Shown: positions 35,470 to 43,831, counted from the first letter of the stretch. The stretch: 64,000 nt of DNA from Cyanobacteriota bacterium (GCA_022402445.1 JAKRSF010000008.1:579410-643409); one strand, 5' to 3'. Notes: generated from the letters alone by a model not told the origin. Translations and numbers: made by a program.

Positions 35470-37509
35470 TCATGGGGAGAGGGATTTGTTCTTTAGCTGT
35501 TCCCAAAAATTCAATTCTGTGACAAGATCGTCGTCAGGGAAACGGGGCGTTGCAACCTCTTTCAAATCTTCAGCATCACCTGCGTAATCTGGACCGAGAT
35601 AAATGCCACGTCCCTTATGACGGGGTGAAAGTTTGGAAGCCTTATCACTTCCAAGGAAGCGCATACTGACCGTATCAGCACTAACTCTAAAGATCAAACG
35701 GTCTCCCACATTGTTTAGCAAGTTGTTATCGATAATACGCTCTTCTTTACTTTGGGTACAGAAAATAACGTTTGCCTTGGATGCGCGTCCTAGGCGAACG
35801 ATTCTATCGAGACTTGCTTGAATAGAGTTTGCGATTTCCTTTTGGTCACGATCCTTATCATCGTAAAGGTGGATAAGTTGCGCCATCTCATCAATGATTA
35901 GAATGTTGCGTCCCCAGGACGCTTCATCTCTTTTCTGATCCTGTTCTTCCTTGTAGCGTTGTCGCTTCTCAGGAGTCAGTGACAGAAGACGTTCTAACTC
36001 GTCTTGGATGTCTTGCTGTTTGTCAGCAACCCGGTCTTCTACTCGGCTCCAAAAATCTTTGAGGAGCTGATCGAATGCAGCGTAGTCTGTAATCAGTTGG
36101 ACATTGGGAAATATTTTGCTGACCACCTGAAAATCCACGCCTTTCTTAAAATCTGCCAGCCAAATTGGACGATTGGGATCATGCCACAGTAGCTGATAGA
36201 GTAGAACCTTCAAAAAGTTGGTTTTCCCAGCACCCACTTCGCCTGCCACAAATCGATGTGCTGAAACTCGAAAATCAGAGAGGATAGGCTGACCAATACT
36301 ATCTGTTCCGACGATATATTCATCGCTACTGATTAGATTGCCATGGCTTTGAATAAGAGATTCTAAAGTGTAGGTTTGAGCAAAAGGCTTATTCATTTCA
36401 GTCTGTCGTAGGTTGCGGTAGTGATTAACAATTTCAATACAAGGCGCGACAAACCGCTCCGCAATCGTGATTGAAAAGTGGCTACTGAGGGGCTGTAGAT
36501 CAGCAACGACAGCGGCAGGAGGTAGGTTTCCGCTATGTAGGGTGGACAGCAGGGAACCGCTCGAAGTGTCAGTTTGAGCCAGTGCCATCGACGGCTGCCT
36601 AACCAGAGATGCACCAAACTCTTGCTTTATCGTTGAGTCGGTAAGTGAGGCAGAGGTGCTAGATTGACTATCCAAAATTTTCTGCTTAAATGGGCTTGAC
36701 AGTTTGGGCTGAGGGCTGCTGAGGGAGCCATCACCGTAACGATCAAGAAAGCCTTTTTTCGGTGGAGGAATTACCTTGTCAAAGGTTAGCTGACCAATTG
36801 TATGCTTGTATTTTGGCCAGGGCTGAAGCGGAGCAGGCTTACGCTCAGCAAAGGTATGAAGATGTTCGGCAAAGCGAGGATTGTGGGGTTCGTAGAGCTT
36901 GATCGCAGGATGCTGATCGCCTCCCAGAACTATATCAGTCCAAGTAGTGAGTAAGTTGAGCGCGTCAGCAGGGTATTCGCTGAAAGCGCGAACGCTCAAT
37001 CGATAAAGTTTTGCTGGCTGATCCTTGAGAAGTTTTTGGTAGAGAGTTAAAGCTTTATCGTAATGGAGAGTACGTTCATCTGGGTCTAGTTCTTGGAGAT
37101 GTTTGATGGCTTGAACTAGAGCTCGGTTCCAGGGACGATCACTGTTGTTGGATACAGATTGGCTGATGATTTCAACAAGGATCTGACCTCGAAGTTTATT
37201 GATTTTTGCGAAGAGATCCTCAAGAGGCCATAGAGAGTTTTTTACAAAAATAGGAGGATAATAAAGTTGACTGGTGAGATCTAAGTTCTCCTCTCTCTCC
37301 CACTGAACTTCACTGATGGCAGTTACCCAATCAAGTGACCCGAATTCTTGGTCACTATCAAGCGCAAGTTCTTCAAGGTAGATCTTGACTTCCGACGATA
37401 TATCTATATCAAGGGAATGGTAGCTGATCTCCGGAAATCTCTCAGAGTTGATTAGCAGGTGGAAGGCAAGTGACGATTCACTTATAATATGTTGCAGCGA
37501 ACGAATCAT
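35470..37509 (-). CDS. Island gene 3: FtsK-type P-loop ATPase
   Basis: 679 residues, start ATG 37509. The C-terminal third is an FtsK/SpoIIIE-type motor domain: Walker A GEVGAGKT at 423-430, WLADFKKGVDF after it, Walker B NILIIDEMAQL at 535-545, and VRLGRASKANVIFCTQS at 571-587. Between these lies a charged insertion (about 495-530) with many Glu, Gln and Lys. The N-terminal 400 residues are soluble-looking, mostly helical, with a Ser/Pro-rich linker (about 260-330); I recognise no domain there. No membrane helix or gamma DNA-recognition domain is visible, unlike housekeeping FtsK. Neighbours are two membrane proteins upstream and two helical proteins downstream. Likely a DNA or protein translocase of an uncharacterised system. 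Confidence 0.8.
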   Translation of the reverse strand: MIRSLQHIISESSLAFHLLINSERFPEISYHSLDIDISSEVKIYLEELALDSDQEFGSLDWVTAISEVQWEREENLDLTSQLYYPPIFVKNSLWPLEDLFAKINKLRGQILVEIISQSVSNNSDRPWNRALVQAIKHLQELDPDERTLHYDKALTLYQKLLKDQPAKLYRLSVRAFSEYPADALNLLTTWTDIVLGGDQHPAIKLYEPHNPRFAEHLHTFAERKPAPLQPWPKYKHTIGQLTFDKVIPPPKKGFLDRYGDGSLSSPQPKLSSPFKQKILDSQSSTSASLTDSTIKQEFGASLVRQPSMALAQTDTSSGSLLSTLHSGNLPPAAVVADLQPLSSHFSITIAERFVAPCIEIVNHYRNLRQTEMNKPFAQTYTLESLIQSHGNLISSDEYIVGTDSIGQPILSDFRVSAHRFVAGEVGAGKTNFLKVLLYQLLWHDPNRPIWLADFKKGVDFQVVSKIFPNVQLITDYAAFDQLLKDFWSRVEDRVADKQQDIQDELERLLSLTPEKRQRYKEEQDQKRDEASWGRNILIIDEMAQLIHLYDDKDRDQKEIANSIQASLDRIVRLGRASKANVIFCTQSKEERIIDNNLLNNVGDRLIFRVSADTVSMRFLGSDKASKLSPRHKGRGIYLGPDYAGDAEDLKEVATPRFPDDDLVTELNFWEQLKNKSLSP

Positions 37510-37636
37510 GTAGTTGAGGATTTGAGCAGGAAATGTAGTGCCCTAAATGGGTAATGATCCTGGTCTGAAAGCTCTATGACGCAAGAGTTACGACAGAAAA
37601 GAACATTATCTTCGTAGGACTACCTAAGAATAATGG

Positions 37637-37855
37637 TCATTTAAGATCTCTCCATTCTCGCAATCTTTCTAAAAGACCATTAACTTCACTATTAACGCTT
37701 TCTAGCTTTCCGATTTTTCGTCCTTTCAAAAGACCTCTGACTGCAAAGTATAAGGCTATCAGAAATAAACATGAAAACACTGATCCTGCTGCAATGCGCA
37801 CTATTCTTACTATATCTATAAACTCCTTTGAATCCACCAACGCCAGAAACAACAT
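37637..37855 (-). CDS. Island gene 2: small single-TM protein
   Basis: About 72 residues from ATG 37855 (a GTG at 37873 would add six). A transmembrane helix (GSVFSCLFLIALYFAVRGLL, about 23-42) is followed by a basic stretch (KGRKIGK) and a charged amphipathic helix ending LLERLREWRDLK. The positive residues after the helix suggest the C-terminal part is cytoplasmic. No known family. It lies between the large membrane-anchored protein and the ATPase and could anchor the latter. Confidence 0.55.
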   Translation of the reverse strand: MLFLALVDSKEFIDIVRIVRIAAGSVFSCLFLIALYFAVRGLLKGRKIGKLESVNSEVNGLLERLREWRDLK

Positions 37856-37901
37856 ATTTCTACAAACCTGCACTATTACCTACACTGAGTTAATTTAAAA
37901 G

Positions 37902-39377
37902 CTAACCGCCGGATCCACCGCCAGACATGGCAGCAGAAATTAATAACATGACAACGAAAATAATAAGGCCAACTATGAGAACTATCACCTCAGCAAAAAC
38001 AACAATCAGCAAGAAGTAAATTGACCATTTGGCAAACATCTTGCCCGCTTCAGATAAATCTGATATTTCAGATTCTGTGGTTCTAATAACATCGAAATTT
38101 GCATGTGAAATTTTCTCAAGATCTCTCTGCAGTTCATCTTTTATCTTCTTCAAGTGCTCATACTCTCTCAATAGAGTTGTATGTGTCTTGCGACCTACAA
38201 GTTTCCCTGAAGATATTGATCTGATTTTTACTGATTTGATTTCATCATACTCAGATGATTCCACAGATGCAACGGTTCCCAGAAGCAGACTGTAATTATA
38301 ACCTAGAAGAACATCTAATCGAAGAAGGTCTTGCATTCTCTTCTCAATTGCTAATTGCCATGCCTTTTCACGCTCTAGGTATTGGTCATAGTTTTCAATA
38401 CAAAACTTTTCTACACGATGAAATTCACTGAGTGATCGAATGATGTTTTTTGCGTCTTTTAAATCAGACATCTGTCTATTTGATTTGTCGATACTCAAGC
38501 CAAGATCTTCCATTGTCTTATCCTTCAGTGAGTTAATATCATTGATTGGATATTGAAATGTAAGAATCTGAGCCAGCTTATTCGCATTTTCCCGAGAGAC
38601 CGAATCCAACTTTAGAAAACATTCAAAATATGTGCTTTGCAAATAGTCAAGAGGATCAGACAAATAATTTTTTGCCATGCTTACAAGTCGAGGAAATACG
38701 ATTTTTCTCTGTGTAACTTCATTTGCATCGTCAGTTTTGAAAGCTTGAACTACTCCATAGCCAGAAAGTCTATCAAGAACCTCCTCAATATCTTGTCTTT
38801 CTGGATTTCTTGCCTGAAACAGTCGTTGGGTTGGGCCAAATATCCAGAAGTTTAGATAATCTTCATAGTCAACGGTGCGACGACCAAGAGGATCAAGCCT
38901 TCTGACGTATTGCTGTCTTCCTAGCATTTTTTCTTCGATTTGACGCATATAAGCTTCCGGCGCTCTAGGAATAGAGGCAAGATTGAGACTGTGAGATGAA
39001 TACCCAATGAGATTCATAGCCATGGCTGCAGACCATTGCGTTAGTTCACTGCCAGCCCTTGAGTTATCTAATTCTCCTTTAAAGAGCTGAAGCACGGCAG
39101 ATGCATCTTTAGACTGACAATCCCTCATCTCTTTGAGAGTGTTCATACATCCTAATTGAGCCAACCCTTGAAGTGCAAGGGCTCTCAGTCGCCAATCACC
39201 ATTCTTATAGCTTTTCAAAATTTCAGCAAATGCTCCCAACGCGACTTCTGGAGACTGACTAGCGAGTGAGAGGCATAGGGCAATTCGGTCTCCATCTTCT
39301 AGCTGCTCCGAAGACGTAAGAAGATAATTTAGGTCGGCGGCATTCCTAATGTTATGCACAAGATCTTTAAGGGACAT
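37902..39377 (-). CDS. Island gene 1: HEAT-like, membrane-anchored protein
   Basis: 491 residues, start ATG 39377, first gene of the island operon. Residues 1-110 look like short helical repeats of the HEAT/ARM kind (WRLRALALQGLAQLG). A mixed region follows, then a coiled-coil-like stretch (about 385-430: LREYEHLKKIKDELQRDLEK). Two closely spaced hydrophobic helices are near the C-terminus (SIYFLLIVVFAEVIVLIV and LIIFVVMLLISAAM), and the protein ends in SGGGSGG. Most of it should therefore be cytoplasmic, tail-anchored in the membrane. No catalytic motif or known family. It has an AT-rich upstream region with no HIP1 site. Confidence 0.7.
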   Translation of the reverse strand: MSLKDLVHNIRNAADLNYLLTSSEQLEDGDRIALCLSLASQSPEVALGAFAEILKSYKNGDWRLRALALQGLAQLGCMNTLKEMRDCQSKDASAVLQLFKGELDNSRAGSELTQWSAAMAMNLIGYSSHSLNLASIPRAPEAYMRQIEEKMLGRQQYVRRLDPLGRRTVDYEDYLNFWIFGPTQRLFQARNPERQDIEEVLDRLSGYGVVQAFKTDDANEVTQRKIVFPRLVSMAKNYLSDPLDYLQSTYFECFLKLDSVSRENANKLAQILTFQYPINDINSLKDKTMEDLGLSIDKSNRQMSDLKDAKNIIRSLSEFHRVEKFCIENYDQYLEREKAWQLAIEKRMQDLLRLDVLLGYNYSLLLGTVASVESSEYDEIKSVKIRSISSGKLVGRKTHTTLLREYEHLKKIKDELQRDLEKISHANFDVIRTTESEISDLSEAGKMFAKWSIYFLLIVVFAEVIVLIVGLIIFVVMLLISAAMSGGGSGG

Positions 39378-39713
39378 CGTCTTGCAGGAGCTTGATTTTT
39401 AGCTTTGGACTGAGGACAAGTTATAGAACAGATGATAGACAAGTTTTTCGTGAGCGGCAATGGATGACAGCAGTTTAGTTGCAACTTGCCAACTGATTAG
39501 AAAAAGGCTTGCTGCTGCTTTGCCGTCAGCCTAGCAAGGGGCCTTTGGGGGCCACGGAATTTTGCGGCAAACCTTAACCATTGCCCTGGGCCAAGTTCCT
39601 CAACCCCCTCGGTTAGCATGGGGGAGATCGCGCCGTCCTTGCCCTCCCCGATCCCAAACCATGGGCGGCACCGGATCTAGGCCACTTCTACAGCCCTTCC
39701 CAGCAACCTAGCC
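39378..39713. other. Island-host junction, no gene
   Basis: About 335 bp. The first 150 bp are AT-rich island sequence that should carry the promoter of the five-gene operon. Then comes the right direct repeat, and after 39582 the sequence returns to GC-rich host character leading to the LRAT-type gene. No gene or RNA is visible. Confidence 0.45.
39527..39582. repeat. Right direct repeat bounding the island
   Basis: Second copy of the 56-bp repeat at 34092-34147, same orientation, three mismatches, first 28 bp identical. It lies between the island operon and the LRAT-type gene. No integrase or transposase gene lies between the copies. Confidence 0.85.
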
Positions 39714-40421
39714 ATGGCCCGAGGCGACCAAATCTACGTCCTGCGATCGCTCCTGAACCTGGACAGCCTGTATGAGCACCACGGCATCGACTGCGGCGAC
39801 GGCAGCGTGATTCACTATTCCAAATCCGGGGATGAGCCGGAAATTCGGCAAACGTCCCTCGAAAATTTCGCCAAGGGAAAACCCATCTCCCGCCGGGATT
39901 ACCCCACGGCCTACATCGCGGAAACGGTGATCCATCGGGCCACCAGCCGCCTGGGGGAACGGCGCTACAACCTGCTGTTCAATAACTGCGAGCATTTCGC
40001 CACCTGGTGCAAAACCGGCGCAAGTGTCAGTAAGCAGGTGCGTGATGCGGCCCCGATGCTGGCGACATTGGACCCGGCGGCGTTGGATCCGGCCCTCAAG
40101 GATGCCCTGATGGGGGGCGATCGCGCCGATGTGCCCCAGCTTCTTGACCGCGCCCTAGCCGATGCCCGCACCCTGTGGGAAAGTTTGCAGCCTCGCTACG
40201 AAACCGCCCGCCGGGACGTGCAACAGTGGGATCGGGTCGCCAAGGAGGCCCTGCGTCGCCAGCGGGAGGATTTGGCGAAGGGGGCGATCAGAAAAAAACT
40301 CAAGGCCCAGCAGGAGGCCCAACGGCTCAAAACCGAGCTCGATCGCCTCGCCCAAAGCACGGAAACCCTGGTGCGCAACGGCCAGCGCCTGGGCATTGAT
40401 CTCTCCCGCTGGCGGCGCTGA
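39714..40421 (+). CDS. LRAT/NC-domain (NlpC/P60-like) protein
   Basis: 235 residues. The N-terminal 115 residues match the LRAT (NC) domain, a permuted papain-like fold: GDQIYVLRSL, the catalytic histidine in YEHHGIDCGDG, and NLLFNNCEHFATWC with the catalytic cysteine in NCEHF. Such enzymes act as acyltransferases or thiol hydrolases on lipids. The rest is a charged coiled coil (about 140-235). ATG 39714. It is host-like in composition and divergent from the flotillin operon if the island is removed. The substrate is unknown. Confidence 0.8.
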   Translation: MARGDQIYVLRSLLNLDSLYEHHGIDCGDGSVIHYSKSGDEPEIRQTSLENFAKGKPISRRDYPTAYIAETVIHRATSRLGERRYNLLFNNCEHFATWCKTGASVSKQVRDAAPMLATLDPAALDPALKDALMGGDRADVPQLLDRALADARTLWESLQPRYETARRDVQQWDRVAKEALRRQREDLAKGAIRKKLKAQQEAQRLKTELDRLAQSTETLVRNGQRLGIDLSRWRR

Positions 40422-40545
40422 CGGCCACGGATCTTTGAAATGTCCACCCTGAATGTCCACAATGTCCACTGCCACCCCCTGGGCAACCTCCGGGCGGGCG
40501 GGGGCGTCTGGGAAAAACGAAGAAACTGGTTCGGAGCGTGTGGTT

Positions 40546-41403
40546 ATGGCTTGGTTTGGTTCGATCGCGGCGAGACTGGTGGGGCGATCGCGGCTCCGGC
40601 GGCTGGGCTATGGGCTTTTGGCCCTGGTGACGGCGATCGCCGTGTGGGGGGCATCGCCCCAGGTGGTGCAAGCGCGGGACTGGCTGGATCTAATTTTCCG
40701 GGGCGTGCAGGTGCTCCAGTTATCGAACCTATCGGACCGCGATGAGGTGCAGCTCGGGCGACAGATTGATCAGCAGCTCACCCGCCAAACCCGCATCATC
40801 ACGGATCCACGCATTAATTCCTACGTGAGTGCCATTGGCGATCGCCTGGTGCAGGCCAGCTCCCGCCCGAATATTCCCTATACGTTTCGGGTGATTGCCG
40901 ATCGCGGCGTCAATGCCTATGCCACCATGGGCGGTTTTGTTTATGTGAATGCGGGGCTGATGCTGGCGGCGGACAATGAGGCCCAGCTTGCCAGTGTCAT
41001 CGGCCACGAAATCGGCCATGTGGCGGCCCGTCACGCGGTGGGGCAAATGCGCCAGCGGGCGATCGCGGCGGGGGTGCTGTCGGCAACGGGGCTCGATCGC
41101 AACCGGGCGGTGCAAATCGGCGTGGATTTGGCGGTGAATCGCCCCAACAGCCGCAGTGATGAACTGGAGGCCGATCGCCTGTCGCTGGAGATGCTGGCGC
41201 GATCGGGCTATGGGCAAATCGGCGCGATTCAGTTCTTTGAAAAGTTACTCGGTCAGCCGTCGCCGCCGAATATCCTCAGCACCCACCCGAATACCCGCGA
41301 TCGCATCGCGATCGCCCGTCAACTGATCCAGCCGCGCTATGCCGACGGGGCGGGCCTCGACAACCGCGCCTACCAAGCCCTGTTACAGTCCCTTTTCCGT
41401 TAA
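40546..41403 (+). CDS. M48 family zinc metallopeptidase
   Basis: About 285 residues. An N-terminal signal/anchor (YGLLALVTAIAVWGASPQVVQA) suggests periplasmic or membrane location. The zinc site is HEIGH (HExxH) within VIGHEIGHVAARH, with the third ligand Glu in SDELEADRLSLEML. Related periplasmic proteases such as BepA and LoiP act in outer-membrane protein quality control. ATG 40546 is preferred; an upstream in-frame start at 40453 adds 31 residues without family character. It follows the LRAT-type gene by about 125 bp. Confidence 0.88.
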   Translation: MAWFGSIAARLVGRSRLRRLGYGLLALVTAIAVWGASPQVVQARDWLDLIFRGVQVLQLSNLSDRDEVQLGRQIDQQLTRQTRIITDPRINSYVSAIGDRLVQASSRPNIPYTFRVIADRGVNAYATMGGFVYVNAGLMLAADNEAQLASVIGHEIGHVAARHAVGQMRQRAIAAGVLSATGLDRNRAVQIGVDLAVNRPNSRSDELEADRLSLEMLARSGYGQIGAIQFFEKLLGQPSPPNILSTHPNTRDRIAIARQLIQPRYADGAGLDNRAYQALLQSLFR

Positions 41404-41418
41404 GAAACCAACGTCATC

Positions 41419-41523
41419 GTAGGGGCGGGGTTTTCCCGCCCAGCCCCCACGATCCCTGATATTCCGAAGTTCGGAGGTTTTTGTGGTGATCGGTCGGGCA
41501 GGGTTGGGAAACCCAACCCCTAC
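41419..41523. repeat. MITE/REP-like palindromic repeat
   Basis: A 105-bp element bounded by GTAGGGG and CCCCTAC. Each end contains its own hairpin: GGCGGGGTTTTCCCGCC on the left and GGGTTGGGAAACCCAACCC on the right. Elements with TAGGGGCGGG...-type ends are widespread in cyanobacterial genomes. It fills most of the gap between the convergent M48 and S66 genes, and its right end supplies the S66 stop codon. The hairpins could also act as a bidirectional terminator. Confidence 0.7.
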
Positions 41524-42473
41524 GGCAAACACTCCAAAATGCCCTGGTCCCCATCCAACCGGGCCAGGGTACCCACCGGCAGGGCGGCGTTGGGGCCATC
41601 GTGGCCGAAGGGTAGCCCCGACACCACGGGAATGCCCAAATCCCCCAGGCGATCGCGCAGGACTTCCTCCACCGTTAGGCTCGGGCGATCGCTCGGCGGC
41701 TCACATTGGCTAAAGCGGCCGATCGCCACCCCCGCCACGGCCCCCAAGGCCCCGGTGGACCGCCATTGGGTCAGCAGGCGATCAATGCGATAGGGGGCTT
41801 CGGTCACATCTTCAAAGGCCAGAATTGCCCCCTCTAGGGAGGGCTGCGATCGCGTTTGCAGCAGGTGGGTCGCCACGGTGAGATTGGCGGGCAGCAGCGG
41901 CCCCACCACGGCCCCGCCGCCCCAACCGTCCCCCGTCAGCGGTGCGATCACTCGGCCCATCAGCAGGTCAAACAGGCGATCGCGCATGGGTTCCGGCTCC
42001 TGGGGCAGGGTCGTGATCAGCGGCCCATGGACCCCCGCCACCCCCTGTTTTGCCAAACTCCACAGCAGCGCCGTCACGTCGGAGAAGCCCACCAGCCACT
42101 TCGGGGCGATCGCGCTGCCCAACGTCAACGCCGACCCGCGCCCCGCCAACAGGGGCCAATCCCAGTCTTCTAACAGCCGCGCCGCCCCGTAGCCCCCCCG
42201 TGCACAGACGATCGCCCGACAGCGGGAATCCGCCAACGCCGCTGCCAATTGATCGCGCCGCTGGGCATCCGTCCCCGCCAGATAGCCCCAGCGGCGATCG
42301 CACCCCGCCGCCACGGTCACCTCAAATCCGCGCGATCGCCAAATTTCCACCCCCGCCGCGATCGCCTCCAGCGAAGGCAGGGCACCGCTCGGCGTAATCA
42401 CCGTCACGCGATCGCCCGGTTGCAGCGGTTCCGGCAGGGTGCGGGGGGCCATCAGGGGAGATTGGCGACTCAT
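41520..42473 (-). CDS. LD-carboxypeptidase (peptidase S66)
   Basis: 317 residues. Cleaves the L,D-bond that releases terminal D-Ala from muropeptides (LdcA-type), or acts as a microcin C-like deamidase in some relatives. Motifs: ARGGYG near 92, the nucleophile elbow VGFSDVTALL with Ser near 131, the Glu in LAFEDVTEAPYR, and the His in GHDGPN. ATG 42473 (MSRQSPLMAP); the open frame runs 27 codons further upstream without similarity. The stop codon TAG is formed by the end of the MITE-like element, so the C-terminus may be shorter or altered relative to relatives. It follows nurA by 83 bp. Confidence 0.9.
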   Translation of the reverse strand: MSRQSPLMAPRTLPEPLQPGDRVTVITPSGALPSLEAIAAGVEIWRSRGFEVTVAAGCDRRWGYLAGTDAQRRDQLAAALADSRCRAIVCARGGYGAARLLEDWDWPLLAGRGSALTLGSAIAPKWLVGFSDVTALLWSLAKQGVAGVHGPLITTLPQEPEPMRDRLFDLLMGRVIAPLTGDGWGGGAVVGPLLPANLTVATHLLQTRSQPSLEGAILAFEDVTEAPYRIDRLLTQWRSTGALGAVAGVAIGRFSQCEPPSDRPSLTVEEVLRDRLGDLGIPVVSGLPFGHDGPNAALPVGTLARLDGDQGILECLP

Positions 42474-42556
42474 GAACCTAAAAACCTCGATTGTTTGCGG
42501 AAACGGGGCATCAAACCGCGATCGCGGCCACCCTAGCAGACCCCAGCGCCCCAAGG

Positions 42557-43831
42557 CTAGGCAATACTGCCCCGTTTGCGCGCTTCCTTATAGGAGGTGC
42601 CCACATTCCGCAGGCCCGCCTTGGTCATCTCCCGCTCCAGCAGCAGGAAAAATCGCGCGCGATCGCCCCCCCGCACCACCGCCTGATTGTGGGCCTCCGC
42701 CAGGGCCACCGGATAGCCCTGGCCCTTTTGCACCTGGGCAATCATGATCCCCAAGGCCCGATCGAAGAGGGGGCGATCGCGCACCAGCCACTCCGGCACC
42801 TCAATGCGCGCCACCTCCGACCCCACATGGACATAGCAAAAAAAGACCCCATGGAGACCGTAATCCCCCAAAATCCGCGCCGACGATCGCCACAATGGCC
42901 CCCGTTCCCCCGGCTGCAACAGTCCCTCCCACAGGGCCGCATCCCGCAGGGGGCGCAGGCCATTGCAGGGGGCATCGTCCGCCCGGTTGGGGCAATGGTT
43001 TGGGCAGTCCGGCTCACTGAATTTGCAGCCATGGAGCCGCAGAAAATTCAGCGCTTCTCCGCTGCGGGATGCGCTCAAATAGCCCATCATCGGCACCCCC
43101 GACAGGCGCAACCGATCCCACGCGGCCAAAATCGGCGGCAGGATGCGATCGCGCGCCGCCGCCGGTAAGGTTTCCAAAAACCAATAAATCAACGATCCAT
43201 CCACCATCGCCAGCAGGGGCAGCGGTTCAGATTTGACTGATTTCCTTGAGGTTTTAGCAGAGATATTTTTAGGAACTTTACCGCCATTATTTTTAGCCAT
43301 CGAAGAATTCGGGCGCGATCGCTCCGTCGCCACCGCGATCGCCATTTCCGCCAGCACCTCCGCCTCCGAAACCGTGCGGCGATAGCCCATCCAATCCTCC
43401 GTCGAAATGCCCCACTGGCGCGAAACGTAGAGATCCTCCGGGCGATAGACCACCTCCGGCACACTGTCGAGCAACGGATAGCGCCCCTGGCCGTAGTGCA
43501 ACACCACCCGCCCCGTATTAATCAAATAGCAATAGGCAATTTCATGGTGGCTCGGGGAAATTTGTGACCCGTCCGTCGCCAGCACCGTATGGGCCACCGG
43601 GGGCGCTTCAATCATCACCCGCGTATCCAACGGCTCGATCGGTTCCGCCGCCACAAAGGACAGGCGATCGCGCCATTGATCCAGCAGCGACACCCAGTCA
43701 TCTTGGCGCGATCGCATCTCCGCCAGCACCCGCCGCGCCCGTTCCCCACGCCGCCGCGCCGCCTCCGCCTCCTGGGTGAGTTGCTGGCCCATTCCCTGCA
43801 TTTGCGCCGCCAATCGGCTCAGATCAAGCAT
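42557..43831 (-). CDS. nurA: NurA-family 5'-3' nuclease
   Basis: 424 residues. NurA is an RNase H-like nuclease used in DNA end resection, usually with a HerA helicase in archaea. Seen here: ATDGSQISP and MVDGSLIYW (metal-binding Asp residues), YLSASRSGEAL, and EAHNQAVVRGGDRARFF. An insertion near 270-300 holds four or five cysteines (CKFSEPDCPNHCPNRADDAPC broken by turns), which could bind zinc. A Lys/Ser/Asn-rich loop near 180-205 looks disordered. ATG 43831. No HerA lies beside it. Its cellular role in cyanobacteria is not established. Confidence 0.85.
   Translation of the reverse strand: MLDLSRLAAQMQGMGQQLTQEAEAARRRGERARRVLAEMRSRQDDWVSLLDQWRDRLSFVAAEPIEPLDTRVMIEAPPVAHTVLATDGSQISPSHHEIAYCYLINTGRVVLHYGQGRYPLLDSVPEVVYRPEDLYVSRQWGISTEDWMGYRRTVSEAEVLAEMAIAVATERSRPNSSMAKNNGGKVPKNISAKTSRKSVKSEPLPLLAMVDGSLIYWFLETLPAAARDRILPPILAAWDRLRLSGVPMMGYLSASRSGEALNFLRLHGCKFSEPDCPNHCPNRADDAPCNGLRPLRDAALWEGLLQPGERGPLWRSSARILGDYGLHGVFFCYVHVGSEVARIEVPEWLVRDRPLFDRALGIMIAQVQKGQGYPVALAEAHNQAVVRGGDRARFFLLLEREMTKAGLRNVGTSYKEARKRGSIA

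Noticed and set aside
35470..37509. Island ATPase as the HerA partner of NurA at 42557-43831
   Set aside because: The motor motifs look FtsK-like rather than HerA-like, and the ATPase lies in an acquired, HIP1-free island while nurA is in host-type sequence 5 kb away with many genes between.
34199..39377. Type VII (ESX-like) secretion locus
   Set aside because: Only a loose likeness: small helical protein plus FtsK-type ATPase. No WXG motif, no tandem ATPase domains fused to a membrane anchor, no EccB/EccD-like proteins.
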